From positions 1 through 64,000 of the forward strand of contig JAUCBJ010007967.1 of assembly GCA_032718475.1 (NCBI GenBank): 64,000 nt of DNA, given 5' to 3'. The position numbers and the translations under genes were made by a program. Below the pieces are notes generated by a model. That model was not told where the DNA came from, did not search any database, and saw nothing but the letters and a program-made list of their open reading frames with translations. Shown one piece after another: positions 24,058 through 35,612 of the stretch. This DNA is from Nemertoderma westbladi (lineage: Eukaryota; Xenacoelomorpha; Nemertodermatida; Nemertodermatidae). Position 1 is the first letter of the stretch. Every line of letters begins with the position of its first letter.

Positions 24058-25835
24058 ACAAACAACTTGGATCCGTCCAACAACTTGGATCCGTCCAACA
24101 ACTTAGATCCGTCCAACAACTTGGATACGTCCAACAACTTGGATCCGTCCAACAACTTGGATCCGTCCAACAACTTGTATCCCTCCATCATCCAATTTGG
24201 ATCCGTCCAACATCCAACTTGGATCCGTCCAACATCCACCTTGGATCTGTCCAACAACTCGGATCCGTCCAACAACTTGGATCCCTCCAACATCAAATTC
24301 GGATCCGTCCAACATCCAACTTGGATCCGTCCAACAACCAACTTGGATCCGTACAACATCCAACTTGGATCCGTACAACATCCAACTTGGATCCGTCCAA
24401 CATCCACCTTGGATCTGTCCAACAACTCGGATCCGTCCAACAACTTGGATCCCTCCAACATCAAATTCGGATCCGTCCAACATCCAACTTGGATCCGTCC
24501 AACATCCAACTTGGATCCGTCCAACAACTTGGATCCGCCCAACAACTTGGATCCGTCCAACAACTTGGATCCGTCCAACAACTTAGATCCGTCCAACAAC
24601 TTGGATGCGTCCAACAACTTGGATCCGTCCAACAACTTGGATACGTCCAACAACTTGGATCCGTCCAACAACTTGGATCCCTCCAACATCAAATTCGGAT
24701 CCGTCCAACATCCAACTTGGATCCGCCCAACATCCAACTTGGATCCGTACAACATCCAACTTGGATCCGTCCAACATCCACCTTGGATCTGTCCAACAAC
24801 TTGGATCCGTCCAACATCTTGGATCCGTCCAACATCTTGGTTCCGTCCAACAACTTGGATCCGTCCAACAACTTGTATCCCTCCAACGTCCAATTTGGAT
24901 CCGTCCAACATCCAACTTGGATCCGTCCAACATCCAACTTGGATCCGTCCAACAACTTGGATCCGTCCAACATCCAACTTGGATCCGTCCAACATCCAAC
25001 TTGGATCCGTCCAACATCCAACTTGGACCCATCCAACAACTTGGATCCGAACCAACAACTCGGATCCGTCCAACAACTTGGATCAGTCCAACATCCAACT
25101 TGGATCCGACCAATAACTTGGATCCGTCCAACATCTTGGTTCCGTCCAACAACTTGGATCCGTCCAACAACTTGTATCCCTCCAACATCCAATTTGGATC
25201 CGTCCAACATCCAACTTGGATCCGTACAACATCCAACTTGGATAGGTCCAACAACTTGGATCCGTCCAACATCCAACTTGGATCCGTCCAACATCCAACT
25301 TGGATCCGTCCAACATCCAACTTGGACCCATCCAACAACTTGGATCAGTCCAACATCCAACTTGGATCCGACCAATAACTTGGATCCGTTTAACATCTTG
25401 GATCCGTCCAACAACTTGGATCCGTCCAACATCTTGGATCCATCCAACAACTTGGATCCGTCCAACAACTTGGATCAGTCCAACATCCAATTTGGATCCG
25501 CCCAACAACTTGGATCCGTCCAACATCTTGGATCCGTCCAACAACTTGGATCCGTCCAACATCTTGGATCCATCCAACAACTTGGATCAGTCCAACATCC
25601 AACTTGGATCCGCCCAACAACTTGGATCCGTCCAATATCTTGGATCCGTCCAACAACTTGGATCCGTCCAACATCTTGGATCCATCCAACAACTTGGATC
25701 CGTCCAACAACTTGGAACAGTCCAACATCCAACTTGGATCCATCCAACCACTTGGATCAGTACAACATACAACTTAGATCCGTCTAACAACTTGGATCCG
25801 CCCGACAACTTAGATTCCAACATCTTGGATCCGTG
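24058..25835. repeat. 18/22-bp BamHI satellite, array 2
   Basis: The monomers are those of array 1. It also has array-specific variants such as ttgtatccctccatcatcc (24176 region) and gtccaacatcttggttccgt (24830 and 25130 regions). A short internal duplication is visible: the block around 24830-24900 resembles that around 25125-25200. It is separated from array 1 by 2.5 kb of unrelated DNA. Open frames through it are repeat artefacts. Confidence 0.96.
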
Positions 25836-26590
25836 CACTATTATTTTTATCTTCTATGTATGTAAAACATTAATCATAGAACCTAGCAACCAATGAAATC
25901 TCTTCGCTACCACTGCCTATGTGAATTGAGGCTGGCTCCCCTTGACCCTTCAAAGATGGAACGAAATAATAATAATAGTTACCAATATTGTAAATCAGGA
26001 GTGGCCCCTTAACCCACTGGGCCATATTTATTGCCGCAATAATTATTTATTGCCGCAATAATTATTTATTACCGCAGGCTTACTTAAATACAGCTTTACT
26101 TAAATATGTTTGTGGATTTAATATCATGACGTACTTCGTGGTGGGATATTATTATTATTTGTGTGAAATTAATTAGTTGTTAATTTACTTTTAATAAAAC
26201 TATTTTAAGTTCAGTTAATAATTAAAGCGCAGCGTTTATTGCCGCAATAATTATTTATTGCCGTTATAACAATTGGACGTCTTTTAGATATTTCATGATT
26301 TTTATGTAATTTAAATATTTTCATAAGTGATTTAAATATTTTCATGAGTGATATAATTATTTTCATACGTACATTATTATATTATTTCAATGTACTGCAG
26401 TAATTGTTATGATTTCGATCCTTTTGAGACGCCATAGTACGGGACGGGTTAGCGGTTACCACCCTCTGCCCTCACCCGGTATATACTCATCCCGCACCCA
26501 GTATATACTCACCCCGCACCCGGTACCTACAGACATAGATCAGTACTGCAGTAGATACGGGTCTCCCGGTAGGCTTAAATATTTTTTTCA
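25836..26590. other. AT-rich spacer with short palindromic repeats
   Basis: The word tattgccgcaataattattt occurs at about 26029, 26049 and 26237; its core TTATTG...CAATAA is an inverted repeat. A 22-bp imperfect tandem repeat containing cccgcacccggtatatact lies near 26470-26530. No gene is recognised. Confidence 0.5.
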
Positions 26591-26591
26591 G

Positions 26592-27012
26592 ATATTTGCA
26601 ACTCACGCGGAAACCAACAACAATGGCGTTATTGTGTAGACGAATTTTAGGTGGACGATTCCGTCGTACAGGTATCCGAGAGCAAACGCGATGCTGTGAC
26701 GTCATAAATTTATACGGATATTCAATCGCGCGATTTAGCGATTCAACAATCGGATCACCCGACAATAGTAAACTGGTAACCATGGTAACCGAGGAGAATG
26801 AAGAGATACAAGTATCCGAGACACGAACACTCGTACCGGTACCAGACGCAACCCGAAACCGACCAGAGAAGATTAGCGACGACCCATCGGGCGCCCATAT
26901 CTACTACTTCCCCGAACTAACTAACACCCAACGGGACCATCACAAATTACAAATCACTGCAGTTAAATCTCATCTCCGTGTGCAATGTATAAATAGGTAC
27001 AATAGTCCTACA
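26592..27012 (+). CDS. Possible exon of an unknown protein
   Basis: An open frame from ATG 26623 (context aacaacaATGg) runs 133 codons to 27024. It begins after a good 3' splice site (atttttttcag ending at 26591). A strong 5' splice site (ACA, then GTAAGT at 27013) lies just before its stop, so the segment may be an exon with coding from 26623 to 27012. The product is basic at the N-terminus (ALLCRRILGGRFRR), possibly a mitochondrial presequence, then acidic. No domain is recognised and no neighbouring exon is seen. It lies between satellite arrays 2 and 3. It may be spurious. Confidence 0.35.
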
Positions 27013-27024
27013 GTAAGTTATTAG

Positions 27025-27404
27025 TTTATTAATTATTTACTATTTATACTGTAATTACGTTTTATAATAAATTGTTCTGTACATTACATCTTTATCGTTG
27101 AGTCGGTCATTGTCACGCTCTCGGTAAAGTTGTACATGTACATAGTGTAATTACGTTTTATATTCGTTTAGGTTAGCGTAGTGTAATATTGTATTTGTAA
27201 CCAAGTAACATAAAGGACCCCCTTGGAAATAAGCTGCAAAGCTTTAGGGGTAATCCTATATGTTATGTTGGACAATACCTTTATACCGGTACATTGTTTG
27301 GTGTATTTGTTATTGTTTTTACATAATGTATAAATAAATCTATCTATCTAATTCCACGAACCCACCCCGTATAAACCGATGGCCAGTCATCCGATGATCT
27401 GTCA
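27025..27404. other. AT-rich spacer
   Basis: AT-rich sequence with a repeated word (gtaattacgttttata at about 27051 and 27150). No gene is recognised. Confidence 0.45.
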
Positions 27405-27994
27405 TCCACCTTGGATCTGTCCAACAACCAACTTGGATCCGTACAACATCCAACTTGGATCCGTCCAACATCCAACTTGGATCCGTCCAACAACTTGGAT
27501 CCGAACCAACAACTCGGATCCGTCCAACAACTCGGATCCGTCCAACAACTTGGATCCCTCCAACATCAAATTCGGATCCGTCCAACATCCAACTTGGATC
27601 AGTCAAACATCCAACTCGGATCCGTCCAACAACTTGGATCCGCCCAACAACTTGGATCCGCCAAACAACTTGGTTCCAACATCTTGGACCCGTCCAACAA
27701 CTTGGAACCGTCCAACAACTTGGATCCATCCAACAACTTGGATCCGTCCAACAACTTAGATCCGTCCAACAACTTGGATACGTCCAACAACTTGGATCCG
27801 TCCAACAACTTGGATCCGTCCAACAACTTGTATCCCTCCATCATCCAATTTGGATCCGTCCAACATTCAACTTGGATCCGTCCAACATCCACCTTGGATC
27901 TGTCCAACAACTCGGATCCGTCCAACAATTTGGATCCCTCCAACATCAAATTCGGATCCGTCCAACATCCAACTTGGATCCGTCCAACAACTTG
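27405..27994. repeat. 18/22-bp BamHI satellite, array 3
   Basis: A short array of the same monomers. It shares ttgtatccctccatcatcc with array 2 (24176 and 27830) and ccaaacaacttggttccaac with the 3' end of array 1 (21255 and 27661). It therefore carries variants found in only one other array each. It ends abruptly where repeat R begins. Confidence 0.95.
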
Positions 27995-28728
27995 TGTAAA
28001 AGCTTCTGTGGGATATAACTGGCCCTTTTGCTTTGCAATCCAGTTTCCCCCCAGGCGCTGGAATACTCTAAAAAGCTCTCTAACTCGAATGATGTAAAGC
28101 GACCGGCTGATTGGCTGATTTGCTGTACGAGGGGCTTTTTGCTATGTTCTATCGGCCAACCAGAGCTATAGCAGCAGAGTATGCAACCAGGACAACCGAG
28201 CGGAGTGACTCATTTTGTGTGCTGGCCAAGGGATGCAAAAATCCTGATAGTTCGGCATTTAGATATTCGTGGAACTTGTGGAATCTGGTGTTCTGCCAAT
28301 GAGAGCTATTCCTCTCTGTGTAAAAAGATACCTGCAACGGTGTTAGGGACAGTAGTAGCTGTTTTTTCTTGATACTGTTGTGTTGTTGGTATCTAGGCCA
28401 GGAACACCGGCTCTAGAATCAATTCGTTTTCATACTTTAGAAGAAACATTAGTAGGCTTAAGATTATAGAGCGTATAACTGTTATCTTGTCACATCTTGT
28501 CATATCATATCTTAACCTACCGTCTTAATGCTGTTTACTGTTGTGTTTTGGTTGAATATTATTTGGAGAACATTTATAAAGAACCCAAATTTCCCAATTT
28601 TCTTGATACACTACAGGTTAGAGAGACGGGTTATATATAGCGATTGCGACTTATATTATTGTGTATGTAGTGAATTTAATGCTATTTGATAAGCACTACA
28701 TTGGTCCGTTGCTGTTCTCTCTATATAT
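27995..28728. repeat. Dispersed repeat R, copy 1
   Basis: The stretch from tgtaaaagcttctgtggg to ttgctgttctctctatat matches 38233-39020 over most of its length, with insertions and deletions. A more diverged relative lies at about 41745-42135. It contains the word ggccaaccagagc, where the other copies have CCAAT-box-like gaccaatcagagcg and agccaatgagagcg. Small open frames here are not conserved between copies. It may be a promoter-bearing or terminal part of a mobile element, which I cannot name. Confidence 0.75.
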
Positions 28729-31462
28729 GATAAAATTCATTGACGGTCGGCAAATTAGTGAGCAGTATTGTGTGTTACCGGTAGTGTGCATGATTGTGAC
28801 TGATAACTAAGCATTTCCTAAAGAATGCGCCTCATACGTGAATCATAAGCCTTACCGACTTACCGTTGTGATTAGTATAAGTCATATCTCTGTTTACTTA
28901 GATAGAGCGCCACGTCCTAAAGGAACTGTTAATATTTCCCGAAAGTGAATAATATTAGTCAGAAATTATTTATTAACGATCAATCGAATAATACAGTAGG
29001 CTTCACTGCAATAATAATCTAAGCCCTCAGAATCCAGTCTCCCGGGAATATCCAGCGGGTGAATGGACGCGCACTAGGCTGGCTTCTGCTAATGTTGTGT
29101 TTATTGGTATTAAATATTTGTCATCTTCTAAAGTATATTTATAAACCAAAAGACATATAAATTTTGGCAGGTTAAACTGCTAAAGGTCTTCAAAAGCGCG
29201 TACAATAACAGTTATTGTCTTTATTGCAGTAAGCAATAAAGTTGAAAGTACCGGTCAACCGGTAAACCTGAACCGGTACTTCTGTAGGTCAGTAGGCCCA
29301 ACTGCCAGAACCGGTACTGCTGTAGGTCCGTAGGTCCAACTGCCAGAACCAGTACTTCTGTAGGTCCGTAGGCCTAACTGTCCTAACCGGTACTTCCAGT
29401 ATAAGTACATTAGTATTATTCGATTTTGATTATTGTATACCGGTAGGTCTTAGTATTTAATCAGGGACTGCAGCCCTGGTTCTTTATTGAGACTTTACTT
29501 ATTTCTGTCAGTTTTATTTCCTAGTAAGTTAATATTGAGCTGAAGACGTGTAAGTCTGCTCAGATTGTACAGATAATTGTAGGCCGGACTGTTGTCGGAT
29601 TGTTGTTGGGTTTGGAGAGATTACGGCGTGTGTAGAGTTTGTCCGATAGAGTGCCGTTAGTAAGTTGGAGCAGCCATAGCTGTAAGGTCAATCCCCTCTT
29701 AAAGAATAAGTCGTACTACCGTGTTAGAACGCATACTAACTAACCGTTTTGGAATCTGCACATACTGTAGTTTATTTAGGCTTGACAGTATTCTGCCAGC
29801 GTTTTGGCCTGTGTTTGTTTGTGTGGTCTGTTCAGGTACCGTAATAGTTATTACTCAGATATTTGTAGGCTGGATTGTTGTCTAGCTATTATTAGGTCTG
29901 AAGAGATTGCTGCGTGTGTAGAGTTTGTCTGATAAAGTGCCGTTAGTAAGTTGGGGCAGCCATAGCTGTAAGGTCAATCCCCTCTTAAAGAATAAGTCGT
30001 ACTACCGTGTTAGAACGCATACTAACTAACAATTTCAGAATCTACACGTACGGTAGTTTATTTAGGCTTGGAGGTAGTCTGCCAGCGTTTTGGTTTGTAT
30101 TTGTTTGAGTATTCTGTACGGGTAGCGTAATATTTATTATTCAGAGTTTATGCGATTATTCGCAACATTCATGTCCCCAAGTTTATTCCTACAGTAATTG
30201 TGCTTGTTATACATACCGTTATAGTTAAATTAACCCGGTACTACATGGGCTGCTTGGCGTAGGACAAGACTGGTGACTTTGTGCTCTGGTCACTCCAGCA
30301 GATGCCGTGGTTCTTTTAACTGTTCAAGTATATTTAACTACTGATTATTTGTTGTACCAGTACTTGTACCTAATTTAGGGTTTAGTGTACAGTGCTTTCC
30401 GAAAGTAATTAGTGTGTAGGCAGTATATTTGTGTTGTAAAGTGGTTAATAGGCACGCTGGATCTGGTAGTCCGCGGTAATTAACTTCTAGGTAGGAACAC
30501 TCCGTGATACTTAACGTAGTACCTATAGCGATACGGCTATAGGTCGTCAGGCGGTGGTATTTTCCTATCTGGACAGTGCAATATATTTACTACTACTTAT
30601 TATTTTCAAATACCGTAGTACCCTGTCTGTTGTAATAACCAGAATTCTAACCCTTTGTTAGACTGGTTTGTAGACTTCCTGTAAAATTACCCTAAAATTT
30701 CGTACGTAATAATATTTTTGTTGTGTTTTAATTAGAGATTTAATCTCACCCGTATCGTAAGTAATTTGTAGTATTAAGTAACTTAGGTAAATTAGAATTA
30801 TCAGTTTTTAGTGTCCAATAAATAGCACTTCACTGGGAGCGCACAGCTTCTGTGTAGTGACTTCCCCCAGAAATAATAACATTTATTTCAAATATTGACA
30901 AAACCCATTTCAAACAGGTATATATCTATTATAAATCAACTCAAACGGTTTATAAATAGTAAGCCTGCCATACAACAACTAGGTCTCAATATCAGTTGGA
31001 CTACTGCTTAAATAACGGTAACAAAGTAAGTTAAAGTAACCAAGTAACCCTAAAATATTCAGAAATTCAATTATTCTAAAATAATTGACATACCGGTATT
31101 TACCATAGGCTTATTATATTTATTTCTATAAATTTGAGCTGAAATCATACCGGTATTCTGTAATTAATTCTAGTCCAGAATTATACTTATATACTATAAG
31201 TGTAAGCTGCATACCGGTACGATAGGCCTATTATATATTTATATATATTTGTGCCAAAATTATATACCTGTATTCTGTGACAAAACTAGTTTACAATACT
31301 TATATATACTATAAGCATACCGGTATTCTAATATATTATATATATATCACGCTACACTGAGTAGCAGTATCGGTAATTAATTATTAGGCCAACGGTGATA
31401 CTGAATTACTAGACTTGCTTTAACTGTAATATAGCAGTAGGCATTCAACTGTACAATCAAAC
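28729..31462. other. AT-rich region with local duplications, upstream of BEL copy 2
   Basis: No protein gene is recognised. A 38-bp unit (ggtacttctgtaggtcmgta) is repeated about three times at 29270-29395. A block near 29565-29850 is duplicated at about 29851-30140 (period 286), including the identical stretch taaggtcaatcccctcttaa. Imperfect repeats of about 115 bp with taccggtattct occur between 31080 and 31350. The 5' LTR and leader of BEL copy 2 should lie here, but no sequence matches its 3' non-coding region. Confidence 0.55.
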
Positions 31463-32041
31463 ATGGCTGACACAAGGCAAACTCTGTCAGATAGTCTCCT
31501 AGAAACAACAGCCTGTTTCTCAGATCAAAGTATAGAGAATCCCAGACCGAGGTCTGAAACCCCTCATACTGTAAGAAGGGCAACCCCTGCAGTGGTTGTG
31601 TCAGAACCTAGGTTGGTAGAAGCGATTTCGCAATTTGCGAAGTTAGTGAAGCGCCGTTGGTCTGCCATAGGCACTCGGGCCCAAGTCAAGCGGGATCAAG
31701 AAGAAGCTATAAAACAGCAGCAACCTCCTAGCCAAGAACCTAGTTCTCAGCGGCCCGATAGCTCCAGTAGTTCGGATACTGTTGAGCGGACGCCCGAACG
31801 CGGAGCGAAGATGGCGGATACGGTTTATGATGAGCGGCCAACCTATGAAGAATCAACCGACGCCACTTCTTCTCAAGTGGAAAGCGAGGTGGAAAGCGAG
31901 GTGGAAAGCGAAGTGGAAAGCGAATTAACAGCAGCAGAGAGACCACGAACAAGAGACGCCATCGACATTTATCTGTCCGACTATCAGCGATTCCTAGGAG
32001 ACGAAGAGTTGAGGAGACGGTCCAGCTGGACTTTCCCCTAA
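31463..32041 (+). pseudogene. BEL gag N-terminus, copy 2
   Basis: The ORF starts with ATG (MADTRQTLSDSLLETTA), which I take as the gag start because this is the first ATG of the continuous frame and it lies upstream of the coiled coil. It encodes 192 residues, rich in Ser, Gln and Glu, with a short tandem acidic repeat VESE (four copies near 31880-31925). It ends at a TAA in 32039-32041. The next segment (32061 onward) is in a different frame, so a single frameshift near 32020-32040 separates them. The matching part of copy 1 is outside the window. Confidence 0.7.
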
Positions 32042-32060
32042 TAGTGAAAGAACCCAGCGT

Positions 32061-33212
32061 GTGTTGGACTCAATTGATGCTGAAATGTTAGCTGCTAACC
32101 AAGCTGAATTTGATGAAAAACTTCGCCTCGCTAGAGTCCAAGAAGAACAAGTAAAGAAAAGACGGATAGAGGAACAAAGGGCGGCGGCCATGGCAGAAGC
32201 AGAAGCGGAAAGAAAGGCAGCGGCGGCAGAAGCAAAGGCGGAAATGGCAGAAGCAGAAGCGGAAAGAAAGGCAGCGGCGGCAGAAGCAAAGGCGGAAAAG
32301 GCAGTGGCAGAAGCAGAACGGAGAGCGTCTGAGCAGACTACCCAACTGGAGTTGGAAAATCTGCAAGAGACGCAAGACAACATAAATAAACAGTTAACTG
32401 CTAGTCAAATGCAGATGATGAGACGATCTACTCCCAAACGCCAGGGATACACATCATCGGAGGAAAGCGAAACCACCGATCCTGAAGGCGGAGGAAATAG
32501 ATCTCGTCTAAGCAGGCGTAGAAAAACATCTCACCGTCACAAATTGCCTGATTTGCCCCCAGCTGTTAGAAGACAGCTAGCTAGCACAGACTTAGGTAGT
32601 ACGGAACCCACAGACCAAACTATTCAGGTCAAAAGACTCCCTACAATAGTTGATGAGCCTGAAATAATTAAGCCTGTCGTTCCCAAAGTCACTCCTGTGT
32701 TAGAGACCCCTGTACTTCCAGAGCTTAACTCTAAATTCCCTTTACATAGTACTACACTGCCTGTACCCGGTAGAACAGTCCATGAGAATATCCCTGTCCT
32801 GATAGCAGAGAGAGAAATCAAAGATTTGTCTCCCGTCGTCCCACGTCAGCCCGCTACAATGTTGGCGACTCCCGCTTCGGCGGTCGAGTGGGTAGAAGAG
32901 GGACGGCGGGGGATGAATCTCCTGCTCGGACAGATGCAGGAGACTGTCCACCAGCTTAAGGGAACAGTAAGGGAAGGTAGGGCAGAATTGCAAGAAGTGC
33001 AGCAAAGTATCGCACTGGAACGCGACAAATTAGACAATATACAAAAGGGCATACCAATACCCCCTGTAACATTGTGTCAACCTGTTAGGTCTGAAGTATT
33101 ACATGCGCAAGGTGTGGAGCCTACACGCATCTATACTGCTAGTGAAGTAGAAACTCCTATAGCAAACCCTATTAAGGGTGATTATCGACCTGTTATTAAT
33201 GATATCCCTTAA
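32061..33212 (+). pseudogene. BEL gag coiled-coil and linker region, copy 2
   Basis: This frame encodes an Ala/Glu/Lys coiled coil with duplicated EAEAERKAAAAEAKAE segments (32195-32330), a Pro-rich linker ending near 32830, a second predicted helix around 32905-33050, and a C-terminal stretch matching 880-1000 of copy 1. It ends at TAA 33210-33212, where copy 1 has a Tyr codon (TAC). After that stop the same frame continues directly into the next ORF at 33270. One nonsense change therefore separates gag from the gag-protease ORF. Confidence 0.8.
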
Positions 33213-33269
33213 AGACCTGACAATGATCCGAGAAATTTATATACCGATAATTCGATATTAAATAACACG

Positions 33270-35612
33270 ATGGCCCAAGAAAGCTTTACGCGTCAGATGG
33301 CTAGAACAGAAGCCCGCCAAGCGGTCAAAGTGGGAGAGATCGTCAAATTCAATGGAGATGAGATGAAATGGTTACCTTTCAACGAATATTACAAAGATAG
33401 CATACAAAACTCTGTACTATCTAACGGAGAGAAACTTAGGTTCCTCATCAAGTGCTTGGAAGGACCTCCCAGGTTAATGGCGTTAAAGTTTATTGGACAT
33501 CCAGAAGGATTAAGACAAGTATGGGATACATTAAACATCAGGTATGGTAACAAGGATAACATAGCTAAGTATTTGTATGCAAAATTAGTAGCCCCCCGAC
33601 ACTTCCTTAGTAGCGGGATTATAGAGTTTTCCGATGAGATTCAGGAAATCTGTAGACAATTGGACTGGTTAGGTAAGTCTCATGAATATCAGAGTTCCAT
33701 GGTTATTGGAGCAATAGTCTCTACTTTACCAAAGGGTGGAGTATGTACACGCTGGGACAAGAAAGTGTTGTACATGACTGAACAACAACGACGAAGCCCT
33801 ACCATGGCTGATCTCATGTCCTTCTTAGATAGTGAAGTAAAATTACAACTCATAAAGCAGTCCAGAGAGAAAACATCGGAAAATAAGGTAAGTGAGAAAC
33901 CCGTTTCTAGGAGAAGGGTAACACCAGTGTGTTACACTGACGACGGCGAAAGCCAAGCTTCTCAAGAAGAGGACAGCGGGAAAGACACAGCAAAATCTTA
34001 CTATGACAACAAGACCTATAAAGACGTAAGTAAATATAAGTCTCGAACCAGTGACAGGAGAGAACAGGTTGCTAAGACTCCTCCTCAGTCTCCTAACAGA
34101 ATGCACGGAAGAAAGCCCGAAGTAAGAACGAGAGTGCATCACGTTACCCAAGGGAAAGTGAGTAACATCAAACCAAACTGTGCGCTGTGCGACGGGCCCC
34201 ACCGTTTGAGTGCGTGTGCTGAATTTCTAAAGAAATCCCTTGTAGACAGACGTACAGTCCTGTGGGACAAGCGGTTATGCTATAATTGCCTCAGACCAGG
34301 ACACCAACGGCGAACCTGTTACTCCGACATAAAGTGTGCAAAGTGTGGCGCGAAACATCACATCTTGTTACACAGTGAGTTCGAACGAGACAAACTGAGT
34401 CAGGTAATTGAGCCCGAACTACATGTCCAATTCAGTGATGTAAACGACACTGATCAAGAATCTGAGATGGAAGGATTCTATACTGACGAATTCTCCGACG
34501 CCAATGAATCCTGTTATCTAATCAATACCGCAGTGTATCGAGCACTTACTTATGAAAAGGACACCAACAATGAGTTTCCCCCAACTACTTTTGCCAAACA
34601 ACCATCTTGGAAAGCTCCAACTTCCAACGTAGGAATCAGAGAATTTCCTGTAGTGCAGGTAAGAGTTCACGGTCTTAACAAAAGTTACATAGTGAACGCC
34701 CTCCTTGACTCCGGCAGCACAGGAACATTCATCGATCAAGAACTAGCCGAAGATATCTTTGCTGGACAACCCAAGTTCCGGACTAAATTGAATATGTCAG
34801 GAATTATGCAGGTTTGGAAATCTACCCTAACGGCAGACTACTATGTAGGTGTGTTGTCCACCCCCCAGGATAAATTAGGAGCACAAGGTATAAGGTCGGT
34901 AAAAATGGTGGCTATAAAGAACTTCGCTACTACCCAAGCAGACCTTTATAATTGGGACGAGGATAAGAGCATCCAACATCTTAAGATACCTCGATTCCAG
35001 ACAGATTATCCTGGAGTGCAAATACTCATCGGCCAAAACGCGCATGAGGCGCTCGAGACATTGGAGAAACGGCCTGCTCAACCGCAGCCACTACAAACCT
35101 ATGCGGTAAGAACTAGAGTAGGTTGGTACTTCACTGGCCCTTCCCGTAGAACTCTCAAAGAGAGATTACCTCAACAACAAGTATACCAAGTAAAGGAATG
35201 GGAAGTGGAGAGCAGTGATGTGGACGATCCAACTGAGGGAACACCATACTCCTCAGATAATGACGATATTAACTCCAATGTAGATCAATGGAGACATTGC
35301 CTTGGGACGATTAATCCAGCCGACATCGCTTCCAGAGGAGCAACTCTTCAAGAACTGATAGATACTCCAGGCTGGTTAGGTGGATCCGACTCCTTAAGTA
35401 AAGAAGAAGAAGAATGGCCTCCTCATCTTACCACGGCAGAAATTAGACAGGCCAAGGGAGCGGAGAAAGTAACACAACAACTCAATCGCCCAGCTAGTCG
35501 TTTATGTTTACTGGAAAGAGACCGAAAACTGTCCGGAAACTATGGAAGGCAAGATACTCTTCCTACGACCACTTCCCTAATCCGACAAATATCTAGGGAC
35601 TCCATAACGTAA
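33270..35612 (+). CDS. BEL gag-zinc knuckle-protease ORF fused to pol remnants
   Basis: This is a single 780-codon frame. It has the gag core (KFNGDEMKWLPFNEYY, residues about 26-41), a Cys/His cluster at about residues 303-370 (including CYNCLRPGHQRRTC) and an aspartic protease with DSGSTGTFID at about residue 480. At about residue 670 the frame passes from the post-protease acidic linker straight to WRHCLGTINPADIASRG of late RNase H. At about residue 733 it passes to the extreme pol C-terminus. Both joins keep the frame. In copy 1 the two missing stretches are about 1.75 kb and 0.75 kb. It has no internal stop, unlike copy 1. Whether it is expressed is unknown. Confidence 0.82.
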   Translation: MAQESFTRQMARTEARQAVKVGEIVKFNGDEMKWLPFNEYYKDSIQNSVLSNGEKLRFLIKCLEGPPRLMALKFIGHPEGLRQVWDTLNIRYGNKDNIAKYLYAKLVAPRHFLSSGIIEFSDEIQEICRQLDWLGKSHEYQSSMVIGAIVSTLPKGGVCTRWDKKVLYMTEQQRRSPTMADLMSFLDSEVKLQLIKQSREKTSENKVSEKPVSRRRVTPVCYTDDGESQASQEEDSGKDTAKSYYDNKTYKDVSKYKSRTSDRREQVAKTPPQSPNRMHGRKPEVRTRVHHVTQGKVSNIKPNCALCDGPHRLSACAEFLKKSLVDRRTVLWDKRLCYNCLRPGHQRRTCYSDIKCAKCGAKHHILLHSEFERDKLSQVIEPELHVQFSDVNDTDQESEMEGFYTDEFSDANESCYLINTAVYRALTYEKDTNNEFPPTTFAKQPSWKAPTSNVGIREFPVVQVRVHGLNKSYIVNALLDSGSTGTFIDQELAEDIFAGQPKFRTKLNMSGIMQVWKSTLTADYYVGVLSTPQDKLGAQGIRSVKMVAIKNFATTQADLYNWDEDKSIQHLKIPRFQTDYPGVQILIGQNAHEALETLEKRPAQPQPLQTYAVRTRVGWYFTGPSRRTLKERLPQQQVYQVKEWEVESSDVDDPTEGTPYSSDNDDINSNVDQWRHCLGTINPADIASRGATLQELIDTPGWLGGSDSLSKEEEEWPPHLTTAEIRQAKGAEKVTQQLNRPASRLCLLERDRKLSGNYGRQDTLPTTTSLIRQISRDSIT

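Noticed and set aside
24036-25896. Long open frames over array 2 and array 3
   Set aside because: Same satellite artefact; no start context, splice site or non-repeat domain.
14232-27994. CRISPR array
   Set aside because: Units are contiguous with no unique spacers and the DNA is animal.
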